Assembly: GCA_945860285.1 (NCBI GenBank)
Contig: CAMAQB010000016.1
Span: forward strand, 1-45,265
Origin: Akkermansia muciniphila
GTDB lineage: Bacteria; Verrucomicrobiota; Verrucomicrobiia; Verrucomicrobiales; Akkermansiaceae
DNA: 45,265 nucleotides
Direction: 5' to 3'
Below, one piece after another: positions 1-6,992 of the stretch. Each line of letters starts with the position of its first letter. Within the stretch, counting starts at the first letter, position 1. The position numbers and the translations under genes were made by a program. The notes beneath the pieces were generated by a model. That model was not told where the DNA came from. It did not search any database and saw only the letters and a list, made by a program, of their open reading frames with translations.

Positions 1-251
1 CCACGCCCCGGGGCCACCTCCCAAAGTCCAGAGGGTCCGTGGGACATCATGCGCTCTCGCCAGAGTCGGCAAGTGTGGCGATTGATGTGAAGTTGTTGCC
101 CTACCGCAAGGTCACTCATGCCGTCGGCTTTGAGTAGAATAATGCGACATCGCAGCACGACTTGTTGCGGAGTGCCATGGGCTGCAAGCCAGGTTCCGAG
201 CAGTTTGCGGTGTTCGTCCGTAAGTGTGATTGCTGTATTTTTCCGTGCCAT
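1..251 (-). CDS. IS630-family transposase, N-terminal part (cut by window edge)
   Basis: Reading the reverse strand from the ATG at 251-249 gives 83 codons without a stop up to the window edge, starting MARKNTAITLTDEH. The translation is a helix-turn-helix domain of the kind that opens IS630/Tc1-like transposases: a helical segment with VVLRCRIILLKADG, then SDLAVGQQLHINRHTCRLW, ending in GLWEVAPGR, which matches the link before the DDE catalytic domain. The catalytic domain would lie left of the window, so intactness cannot be judged. The transposon end should lie in about 252-366; I could not identify terminal repeats or a TA target duplication without the other end. Family assignment is from remembered motif pattern, not a search. 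Confidence 0.75.
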   Translation of the reverse strand, partial: MARKNTAITLTDEHRKLLGTWLAAHGTPQQVVLRCRIILLKADGMSDLAVGQQLHINRHTCRLWRERMMSHGPSGLWEVAPGR

Positions 252-381
252 GCCCGATGATACAGCACCCGACTGCTAATGTTTATTTTCGCGACACAAC
301 ACTAGCTTGATCGCCGCGCTGCAATTGCCTGCGATTTTTTACTTGTGTTCATCGCTAGCGTGAGATGTGTTGTTGAGCGTT

Positions 382-1158
382 ATGCATGAAACACATCAGT
401 TGTTCGGGTTGCGCTTGGATGGCAAGGTCGCTTGGGTGACCGGAAGCAGTCGGGGATTGGGAAAAGCGATGGCCGTATTGCTGGCCAAACTTGGTGCCCG
501 GGTGGTGGTCAATTGTTTTTCCAATATCAAAATGGGCCAGCAGGTGGTCGATGAAATCGTCGCGTCGGGCGGTCAGGCAACTCTGGTGGCGGGCGATGTC
601 ATGGATCAGGCGGAAGTCAACCGCATGGCCGATGAGATCGAAGCGCTCTGGGGCGGAGTGGACATTCTGGTGACCAACGCCACCCCGCCGCAACCGGTCA
701 AACGCATCGAGGATTACACCTGGGAGGAATACCAGTCGATGTATGATGCTTTCGTGAAAAGCCCGTTCTTGTTGTCGCAGCGGCTGTTGCCCGTCATGAA
801 AGCGAGCCGCTGGGGGCGCATCATCCAGATCACCAGCGAGGTGTTTCATGTTGGCATGCCGGTTTATTCCGCCTACGTTGCCGCCAAGGGCGGGCAGATC
901 GGCTGGTCGCGTTCGATGGCCAATGAACTGGCAGGCGAGGGGATCACAGTGAATTGTGTCGCTCCGGGATGGATTCCGGTGGAACGCCACGCCAATGATT
1001 CGCAGGACGCGAAGGACGCGTATGTGAAAACCGTGCCGGTCGGCCGCTGGGGCACGCCCGACGACGCGGCCTGGGCGGTGGCCTGGTTCGCGAGCAACGA
1101 GGCGGGCTTCCTGACCGGACAAACCCTGATCGTCAACGGCGGTCGCAGCCTCAATTGA
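382..1158 (+). CDS. Short-chain dehydrogenase/reductase (SDR), FabG-like
   Basis: An NAD(P)-dependent oxidoreductase of the classical SDR fold, 258 residues from the ATG at 382. A GTG at 367 is also in frame, but the extra residues add no recognisable SDR sequence. The cofactor-binding TGSSRGLG motif is at about residues 20-27. The usual NNAG motif is replaced by TNAT. The catalytic Ser is in ITSEV, the YxxxK motif is YVAAK at about residue 160, and the C-terminal PGWIP and NGGRS segments fit the family. The substrate cannot be told from sequence. It is not embedded in a fatty-acid gene cluster, so a FabG role is unproven. The stop overlaps the next gene by four bases, suggesting translational coupling. 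Confidence 0.85.
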   Translation: MHETHQLFGLRLDGKVAWVTGSSRGLGKAMAVLLAKLGARVVVNCFSNIKMGQQVVDEIVASGGQATLVAGDVMDQAEVNRMADEIEALWGGVDILVTNATPPQPVKRIEDYTWEEYQSMYDAFVKSPFLLSQRLLPVMKASRWGRIIQITSEVFHVGMPVYSAYVAAKGGQIGWSRSMANELAGEGITVNCVAPGWIPVERHANDSQDAKDAYVKTVPVGRWGTPDDAAWAVAWFASNEAGFLTGQTLIVNGGRSLN

Positions 1159-1445
1159 ACGGGGCCGTGCCGCAGTCCTCCTCATGGTTGAGCACAACGG
1201 TCGCCATCGCCCGGGCGATCCTGCACGACCGCGCCACTCGCCGCAAGTGGCTGGGCTGCGGCGCTCTGTTGATGCTCGGGGTTTTCGCCCTCGGCTTGTG
1301 GGGCATCGATGGCTGGCTCGGGCAGTCGCCGCTGCGATTCATCATCTGGTGGCTCGGTTGCGCCGCACTGACGATAATCATCATGCTCTTTGCGCTCTAC
1401 GACGCGCTTGCCGTCATTCGCGAGGAACGCAGTCGGACGCGCTGA
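1155..1445 (+). CDS. Small two-span membrane protein
   Basis: Encodes 96 residues from a TTG start that overlaps the stop of the dehydrogenase gene (TTGA). Two hydrophobic segments are clear: about residues 33-52 (LGCGALLMLGVFALGLWGI) and 63-85 (IIWWLGCAALTIIIMLFAL). A basic N-terminal loop (HDRATRRK) and a charged C-terminal tail (REERSRTR) flank them. No enzymatic motif is visible and I do not recognise a named family. The tight overlap and the lipid kinase 40 bp downstream suggest a small operon. Expression from TTG is an inference. Confidence 0.6.
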   Translation: MNGAVPQSSSWLSTTVAIARAILHDRATRRKWLGCGALLMLGVFALGLWGIDGWLGQSPLRFIIWWLGCAALTIIIMLFALYDALAVIREERSRTR

Positions 1446-1488
1446 TATGACATGTTGTGAAACCCCGCGATTGAGCTAGAATCCCGAC

Positions 1489-2439
1489 GTGACCCCGCCT
1501 CCGCGATATCCTTTGATTTTCAATCCCAAGGCGCGCAGTCAGCGGGCGCAGCGTGCATCAAGTTTCATCATGGAACGCGCGACGCGCTTTGTGATGTATG
1601 CGACCAACACCCCGGAAGAAGCCCGGGACCTGGCGACCAAGTTTGCCGCCGATGGCGAGCCGGTGGTTGTCGCCGCAGGAGGTGACGGCACCCTGAATGC
1701 CGTGGTGCAGGGGCTCTCCGGAACGACCACGGCCCTCGGGGTGATTCCTTCCGGCACGATGAATGTGTTCGCCCGCGAGCTGGGGATTCCCTATGGCAAT
1801 CTCGACAAGGCCTTCGAGGTGATCGAAAGCGGATACATCCGCGAGATCGATTTGTTCGAGGTCAATCACGTGCCGTTCATGCAAATGGCGGGCATCGGAT
1901 TCGATGCGATGGTGATCGAGGAAACGACCTGGGAAAGCAAAAAGATGCTCGGCCCGCTGGCCTACTTGCTGGCCGCTGTGAAGGTTCTAGGAGAAAAGCC
2001 GCCGACGATCGAATTGGTCACCTCCGATGGCCGACGCGAGGAAGGGGTCGCGGTATTTGTCGGCAATGGCGCGCTCTACGGCGGACAGTTGCCGCTGTTC
2101 CGCAAGGCAAGCAATCAGGATCAAATGATGGACATGCTGGTCTTCAAGGAGTCGGGCTACCGTTTCGTGCTGGATTCCTTTGCCGGTCTGGCCCGCGGCG
2201 GTGTCGACCTCGCGGACTCCGTGGCGCACATGCAGTCGGACGATTTCATCGTGACAAGCGAGAGCGACTTCCCGATCCAGGTCGATGGTGAATACCTGGG
2301 TCGCTCGAACGAGGCAATTTTTCGCGCCGCCGAGCGACGGTTGCGGGTCTTGGCCCCCGAACAACCGATGGTCAGCCGCTTCAGCGAGGCAATGAAATCC
2401 TTCTGGGACTGGACCCGGAAAATCCAGGGGCTGGAGTGA
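1489..2439 (+). CDS. Diacylglycerol/lipid kinase family protein (YegS/DgkB-like)
   Basis: A 316-residue soluble lipid kinase of the DAGK catalytic-domain family, which uses ATP to phosphorylate diacylglycerol or related lipids at the inner membrane face. The nucleotide-binding signature GGDGT is at residues 64-68, followed by the GVIPSGTMNVFARELGI segment typical of the family (PxGTxN). Further C-terminal blocks FMQMAGIGFDA and VDGE also fit. The start is GTG at 1489: the family's conserved start, PLIFNPKA, begins at residue 8, so the next in-frame ATG (residue 28) would remove conserved sequence. The exact lipid substrate (diacylglycerol, phosphatidylglycerol or sphingoid base) is not determinable. 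Confidence 0.85.
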   Translation: MTPPPRYPLIFNPKARSQRAQRASSFIMERATRFVMYATNTPEEARDLATKFAADGEPVVVAAGGDGTLNAVVQGLSGTTTALGVIPSGTMNVFARELGIPYGNLDKAFEVIESGYIREIDLFEVNHVPFMQMAGIGFDAMVIEETTWESKKMLGPLAYLLAAVKVLGEKPPTIELVTSDGRREEGVAVFVGNGALYGGQLPLFRKASNQDQMMDMLVFKESGYRFVLDSFAGLARGGVDLADSVAHMQSDDFIVTSESDFPIQVDGEYLGRSNEAIFRAAERRLRVLAPEQPMVSRFSEAMKSFWDWTRKIQGLE

Positions 2440-2639
2440 TTTGCTTGGAAAAGTTGTGACGATGGTCTGTTTCCCGCTGGGACGTGAGAAGATCGATGGA
2501 TGATTGATTTTTTATTTGAGATTAGTGCTCTTTGATTCCGCTCTCTCCTGCATATTCACCCGCGACGTTTGACGATTTTTGTCACCTGATTTTCCAACAT
2601 TGGCTTGACGTGTTAATTTATCCGGCTGTTGTGTGATGT

Positions 2640-3311
2640 ATGCGTAAACCTTGTGTATGGACATTGCAGACGTGGGGCTTTCTCTGCGGCATCCAACCTT
2701 TGCACGCAGGAATGACCTCCTACGGTGTTGATGTCGTGGCGGGGTTTCGTTTACAGGCTTTGTCGTTTTTTCTGTTATTAATGCTGCTCTTGAGTTGGGG
2801 CTTGAAGCGACTCTGGAATGGACTGCGCGGAGCCTTTCCCTCGTGGCCGGTGTTGAGTTTTCGATGGGCCTTCGGTTTGTTGCTTTTGTTTGGGATGCTG
2901 ATTCATGTGGTGTTGACGATGATCGCTGGCGCGCGCGAGCTAATGACCCCGGCGGCATGGGAGAAAGATGGTTCGCGATATCGATTGCGCGCGATACCCG
3001 GCAGCGATGGCGTTCCTCGCAGTATGCGTTTAGCAAGTGTGGAGGAAATCAAAGAGCGGATTTGGAATTATACGTTAGAGCATAAAGGCGATGTGCCAGA
3101 TGGACCGTTTGGAGGTGAGATTCCTTGGAAAGAGTGGCGGGCACCAAGCGGAGGGGTGTATTGTTACCTGGCATGTAAGAGCATCGGCGGCGGTAGAGAG
3201 TTGTTGCTCTATGAACCTGCGGAAGCTGGGGGCAAGCGTTTTGTGTTGCTGCGCGATGGCAGCATTGAGGAATGGAGTGAATCAAAAATTTATCAGGCTT
3301 TGGAGAACTGA
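2640..3311 (+). CDS. Hypothetical membrane protein with C-terminal soluble domain
   Basis: Codes for 223 residues from ATG 2640. Hydrophobic segments lie at about residues 38-56 (LQALSFFLLLMLLLSWGL) and 76-97 (FGLLLLFGMLIHVVLTMIAG), followed by a soluble region of about 125 residues ending at LEN. I do not recognise the family. The next gene starts three bases after the stop and encodes another membrane protein, so they look co-transcribed. Base composition is more AT-rich than the flanking housekeeping genes, in keeping with an accessory region. A 200-bp gene-free gap precedes it; TTGACG at 2605-2610 is a possible -35 element but I see no convincing -10. Confidence 0.65.
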   Translation: MRKPCVWTLQTWGFLCGIQPLHAGMTSYGVDVVAGFRLQALSFFLLLMLLLSWGLKRLWNGLRGAFPSWPVLSFRWAFGLLLLFGMLIHVVLTMIAGARELMTPAAWEKDGSRYRLRAIPGSDGVPRSMRLASVEEIKERIWNYTLEHKGDVPDGPFGGEIPWKEWRAPSGGVYCYLACKSIGGGRELLLYEPAEAGGKRFVLLRDGSIEEWSESKIYQALEN

Positions 3312-3314
3312 GTC

Positions 3315-4124
3315 ATGGAAGAAGAATCGAAGAGTCATGGTTGTTTTAGTCAGGGTATGATGCTTTTCCTGGCAACGGCAATGGCTATGGGGGTTCTTTT
3401 TCTTGCAATGATGGCTGGAGCTTCATTCGTCGTTGAAGTTCCGCTTTACATCGCATTTGGTTGGATATTGTTCCTCAAGGACAATCTAATGAGAATGAAT
3501 TTCGGTTGGGAAATGATCGGCAGTTCGGTGATCGGATGGGCCTTTTGTTTGTGGCTTACACATGCCTTCTGCCAGTGGGTGGTGCGGCAAAAAAACCTGG
3601 CTCCGTGGCGTTTTTTGCAAACCCTGAGGCTTAATTTGCTGGTGTTCTTGTTCTTTGCCGCCTCATGTGCTCTGGTGGGTTGCATCCATCAATCCATCTG
3701 GCTTTTCAATAACCCCGTAGTAGTCGATCGATCCAAGAATCGTGATGAAATACGTGCTATTTCAGAGATGAAGCAGATCTATCTGTTGCTCATGGACTAT
3801 GAATCAGAGCATGGGGTCTTTCCTGATTCACTTCAGGCTTTGCAAGCGTAAGGTCGCGCGAGTCGTGGGGAAGTTCTTTACGCTCGTATGGGGCAAATGA
3901 GAGAGCCTTATCTGTATTTTGGCAAGGGACTGAGCACCTCGGAGCGAGGGGATCATGTGATCCTGGTCTCGCCGTTTCTTTATAATGATCGCATAGGGTA
4001 TTTACGCATCGATGGCTCTGCAAGAGATGAAAAATTTCCCGGTGGCAGGCGCGGTGAAGATCAATTCCAAGAAATGATTCGAGAGGGCGTTTGGCCAAAA
4101 GATAGTGCTAAACAGCCTGAATAG
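3315..4124 (+). pseudogene. Membrane protein gene split by an in-frame TAA
   Basis: The frame from ATG 3315 has four hydrophobic segments (about residues 15-35, 40-52, 70-90, 112-130). A soluble part with MKQIYLLLMDYESEHGVFPD follows and then a TAA at 3849-3851. The same frame continues without another stop to 4124, giving GEVLYARMGQ, EPYLYFGKGL, HVILVSPFL and LRIDGSARDEKFP. The 'LLxDYExEHGxFPDSLxxL ... PYLYFGKGL ... ILVSP' arrangement resembles pseudopilin-like C-terminal domains common in Planctomycetes-Verrucomicrobia proteins, so the two halves probably belonged to one protein of about 269 residues. Either the protein is truncated (178 residues) or this is a recent null allele. The downstream half has its own ATG (3888) but no clear ribosome site. 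Confidence 0.65.
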
Positions 4125-4383
4125 ATTGACATGAGATGGGGGCCATGCGGTGGCGACAGCCCCGCCATCAGCGCTCCCCGCGCCGCCTTGCTGAAGTGCC
4201 TGAAGGAATTGACGACACCGGAGTGGCTGGGAGTGTTGCGGGAGGGTATGGATTCGCCCTCTTTAACGTATTGCCAATGTCCCGCTTTCGGGTTAAGTTG
4301 CCTCCCTGGCCACAACATTCAACGCTTTTACTTCCGACGGGTATTTCGTGATAACGTTTCCCTAAGCGTCCGTTCCTGCTGCG

Positions 4384-4539
4384 ATGCGTGATGACTTCAT
4401 CTCCACGGTCAAAGCTGAGTGGCTGGTAAGGCAGAGCAAACTCACCGTTGCCGATGCCAAGCACCTCGCTGACAAGGTGGACACGGGATGGTGGCAGCAG
4501 AACAAGGCACGCATCCTCAAGTCCATCGGCGAGGCATGA
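4384..4539 (+). CDS. Antitoxin of a PIN-domain toxin-antitoxin pair
   Basis: A 51-residue protein (MRDDFISTVKAEWLVRQSK...), with an in-frame TAA seven codons before the ATG, so this is its only reasonable start. Its C-terminus (TGWWQQNKARILKSIGEA) has the WW-x-xN-x-x-RIL-x-x-I pattern I associate with small antitoxins encoded before PIN toxins. The stop overlaps the start of the PIN gene (ATGA, 4536-4539), the usual toxin-antitoxin arrangement. The frame is intact although the partner toxin is interrupted. The 4125-4383 stretch before it holds no gene I can support. Confidence 0.65.
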   Translation: MRDDFISTVKAEWLVRQSKLTVADAKHLADKVDTGWWQQNKARILKSIGEA

Positions 4540-4958
4540 GCGAGCCGGTCATTATTGATGCCAACCGGCTATTTAGCGATTTGATTTCGGGGCGGTAGCG
4601 ATTGCTGACACTGTTTCAGGCGCACCCTGAGTTCGAGTTCTTTTGCCCGAAGTATGTTTTCATCGAACTGTTCAAGCACAGGGAAGACATCGCTGCGGCT
4701 GGCGCTCTGGCCGAGGCGGATCTGCTCTCGGTGTTGCACTCACTGCTTCAGCACGTCCATTTCTTCGACGAAGATGCAGTAAGCATTGGCTCATGGGCCG
4801 AGGCATGGCGTCTCTGTGGCGACTTGGATCAAAACGACACTGCCTGTATCGCCCTGACGCTCGAGTTCGATTGCCGTCTCTGGAGCGGAGACAAGGAATT
4901 GGAGATGGGATTGCGCAAAAAGGGATTCGACAGGTTCTTTTTGCCTCCAAGACCATAG
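4536..4958 (+). pseudogene. PIN-domain toxin interrupted by an in-frame TAG
   Basis: From ATG 4536 the frame reads MSEPVIIDANRLFSDLISGR and hits TAG at 4596-4598. It then continues open in the same frame as RLLTLFQAHPEFEFF...FIELFKHRED and ends at 4958. Joined, this is a PIN ribonuclease fold: the first acidic residue is in IIDAN, the Glu in FIELFKHRE, and the second acidic cluster in DLDQNDTACIALTLEFDCRLWSGDKEL. The stop falls where homologues as I recall them have a Ser (TCG to TAG would be one change). A TTG at 4602 could restart translation, but that product would lack the essential first Asp, so the toxin is probably inactive. Confidence 0.75.
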
Positions 4959-5016
4959 CCGCCGCACCGGCAGACCCAACCGCTACCTCTAACTCCTCAC
5001 CTTGATCGATGATGCG

Positions 5017-5160
5017 ATGGGAAATCTCGCGCACAGCTTGCGCAAGGAGACGGCGTCCGCCGTGCGTCGGGTGTTGCGTTTGTTTGGCTTCAAGTTCACG
5101 CCCAACCCCGGCGAACTACCAGAAGTGGACCCGACGACAGGACCAACGCCGGCGATTTAA
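5017..5160 (+). CDS. Small ORF, possible gene remnant
   Basis: ATG 5017 to TAA 5158-5160 gives 47 residues: MGNLAHSLRKETASAVRRVL, a basic helix, followed by a Pro-rich tail (FKFTPNPGELPEVDPTTG). The composition looks protein-like rather than random, and the frame extends to a TTG at 5002. I do not recognise a family. It may be the 3' remnant of a larger mobile or regulatory gene lost in this rearranged patch, or chance. Confidence 0.25.
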   Translation: MGNLAHSLRKETASAVRRVLRLFGFKFTPNPGELPEVDPTTGPTPAI

Positions 5161-5205
5161 TGGCAGGGGAAAAACTCTTCAACATTTGCCCAGAGGAAGA
5201 ATTTC

Positions 5206-5350
5206 AACCACGGATTGCACGGATCATCACGGATAAGAAACCAAAATGGGAGGGCTTTGGGGCATTTTCGTCAGCACCAATTTTGGAACGGCTGGATTTC
5301 CGGCTGATTCTCAAATCTTCCTCCGTGCAAATCCGGTAAATCGGTGGTTG
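5206..5350. repeat. Inverted 'CACGGAT' intergenic repeat within a gene-free gap
   Basis: The gene-free stretch 5161-5547 contains two imperfect inverted arms. The left arm, at about 5206-5239, begins CAACCACGGATTGCACGGAT. The right arm, at about 5318-5350, reads in reverse complement CAACCACCGATTTACCGGAT. Roughly 25 of 34 positions match, with the spacing between CGGAT cores kept. The CACGGAT motif recurs at 10-11 bp steps within an arm. I recognise this as a dispersed intergenic repeat type common in environmental bacteria. The remaining bases up to 5547 show no supportable gene. Confidence 0.6.
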
Positions 5351-5547
5351 ATGTTCTTCGTTCTCCCGCATGTGTGGACCCTGCCGGCTGGTGGTTTGGG
5401 AAGCGGGAGAGGGGAGCAGTGGGTTGTTGGCGCCGGGTTCTTAACGGGTTCGACTGCCTGCATTTCTCAAGGTCAGGCTGTTTTTTGTAAGATGTCTTGC
5501 ATGAGCGGTCGGGATCGGCCAACTTGACGCGCGTAACATTATCCGCC

Positions 5548-6714
5548 ATGTCGCCCATTTTAAGGAAAATTTTAGGAATGAACTGGGTGCTGGTGCTGAC
5601 GATGTATGGATTGTTGATTTTCGGCATTTTCGCCATCGAAAGTGCGGCCCGGCATCTCGACGGCGGCGGGGCACTCTTCGCGGAAAAGCAGAAGAACTGG
5701 ATTGTGATTGGGTCGGTGATCTATTTCGTCACCTCTTTGGTCGATTACCGGTGGATCCGCTGGTTGGCGCTTCCGATCTATTGCGTCAGTCTCGTCTGCA
5801 TGGGCATGGTGATGGGGAGCGACGAAGAGGTCCACCAGTTGCGGTTGGGACCGATCATTTTTCAACCCGCCCAATTGGGTGTGGCCTCGGGCGTTCTGAT
5901 GTTGTCCTGGCTGTTGCAGGATCTGCCGCGATTGCACCGGATTTTCGGGATGCCGATTGTGCGCATCGGCATCATCAGTGTGCTGTCGGGGTTGCCGTTT
6001 CTGATGGTGATGAAAATGGGCGATATGGGGTCGGCGCTGGTTTGGATTCCCGTCGCCATCGTCGCTTTGCTCATCGGTGGTGTGCCGTTCCGCTATTTGT
6101 CGTTGATGTCGATCCTGTGCGTTGGTGTGGTGCCGGTGATCAATTTGGTGGTGTTGCCGTTGGTCTCGGAGCGGGGTCCGGAAAGGATCAAGTTGTATTT
6201 GGACATGCTTGAGGATAAACCTGTCGATATCGCTGGTGCCGCCTACGCCCCGTATTATGTGTCCATGGCGGTCGGCAAGGCCGGATGGTCGGGAATTGGC
6301 TGGAATGCGCCGTCGGAGCGCGGGTCCCTGCATGCGAAGCGCTACATTCCCTGGAAAACGGCGCACAACGACTTCATCTTCAGCGTGCTTGCCGAAGAAC
6401 AGGGCTTTCGCGGCAGTCTGCTGTTGCTGACCGCTTTTGCCTTGCTGTTGATCCAAAGTCTGTTCATTTCATTTTACAGCAGGGATATGACAGGTCGTTT
6501 GGTGGTGACCTGTGTGGTGGCATTTTTCTTCGCCCACATCTTTGAAAACATAGGCATGTGTGTCCTGATCATGCCGATCACCGGAATTCCGCTGCCGCTG
6601 ATCAGTTATTCGGGCACGTTTGTGGTCATGTGCATGTTCATGCTCGGTCTGGTCCAGAGCGTTTGGATTCATCGCAATGCCATGGAAATCGTCAAATTGC
6701 CTCGAAATACCTGA
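5548..6714 (+). CDS. rodA: SEDS-family peptidoglycan glycosyltransferase, RodA-like
   Basis: A polytopic inner-membrane protein of the SEDS (RodA/FtsW/SpoVE) family, which polymerises lipid II into glycan strands with a partner penicillin-binding protein. From ATG 5548 it has 388 residues; an in-frame ATG at 5497 adds 17 residues without hydrophobic or conserved character, so the later start is preferred. About ten hydrophobic segments are visible. Conserved blocks include RLGPIIFQPAQLG, the large extracytoplasmic loop with HNDFIFSVLAEEQGFRGS, and the C-terminal PITGIPLPLISYSGTFV signature. No PBP2 or mreBCD genes adjoin it, so RodA versus FtsW is judged from sequence flavour only. Confidence 0.85.
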   Translation: MSPILRKILGMNWVLVLTMYGLLIFGIFAIESAARHLDGGGALFAEKQKNWIVIGSVIYFVTSLVDYRWIRWLALPIYCVSLVCMGMVMGSDEEVHQLRLGPIIFQPAQLGVASGVLMLSWLLQDLPRLHRIFGMPIVRIGIISVLSGLPFLMVMKMGDMGSALVWIPVAIVALLIGGVPFRYLSLMSILCVGVVPVINLVVLPLVSERGPERIKLYLDMLEDKPVDIAGAAYAPYYVSMAVGKAGWSGIGWNAPSERGSLHAKRYIPWKTAHNDFIFSVLAEEQGFRGSLLLLTAFALLLIQSLFISFYSRDMTGRLVVTCVVAFFFAHIFENIGMCVLIMPITGIPLPLISYSGTFVVMCMFMLGLVQSVWIHRNAMEIVKLPRNT

Positions 6715-6764
6715 TTGCAAGGGTTTACCGAGCGATTGGCGAAATTTTTTGTGTGAATATTTTG

Positions 6765-6792
6765 TTGCATTCATGATTTGTTTTACTACAAT
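6765..6792 (+). promoter_or_regulatory. Sigma-70-like promoter before the htpG leader hairpin
   Basis: TTGCAT (6765-6770) and TACAAT (6787-6792) are separated by 16 bases in an AT-rich stretch. Transcription would start at about 6799, right at the first arm of the hairpin described next. It is 51 bases past the rodA stop. Seen in sequence; activity is inferred. Confidence 0.5.
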
Positions 6793-6797
6793 TGACT

Positions 6798-6874
6798 CGT
6801 TCCCCGTTTCGGAAGAAGTATCGAGAGTGTCTGGGGGGAGACTCTTGGTTGCCGAGACGGGGTTCGTTTTTTTT
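6798..6874 (+). ncRNA. Nested stem-loop followed by eight Ts: attenuator or short terminated RNA upstream of htpG
   Basis: An outer stem pairs 6798-6812 (CGTTCCCCGTTTCGG) with 6852-6866 (CCGAGACGGGGTTCG), 13 of 15 positions complementary. Inside it AGAGTgTCT pairs with AGACTCT around a G-rich loop (about 6823-6844), with one bulge. Eight Ts follow at 6867-6874. With the promoter immediately upstream this would give a transcript of about 75 nt ending at an intrinsic terminator, 118 bases before the htpG ATG. Options are a leader attenuator for htpG, an independent small RNA, or simply a terminator for rodA. A further perfect 6-bp hairpin with a 4-nt loop lies at 6884-6899. Confidence 0.5.
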
Positions 6875-6992
6875 GCGGGTCGTCCATTTCAACAAATGGC
6901 AAGAGCGGCAGGAGGTGGGGAAAAGTCGATTGAAGGCTTGCGCGAATCGCGGAGATGCGTATTTTTTCCGCGTTACAACATAAGCAACATTC

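Noticed and set aside
4131-4391. 86-codon forward frame before the first antitoxin
   Set aside because: No family resemblance, overlapping alternative frames of similar length, no ribosome site.
5572-6456. 294-codon antisense frame opposite rodA
   Set aside because: The translation is His/Gln/Arg/Asp-rich, as expected from the reverse complement of a hydrophobic membrane-protein gene.
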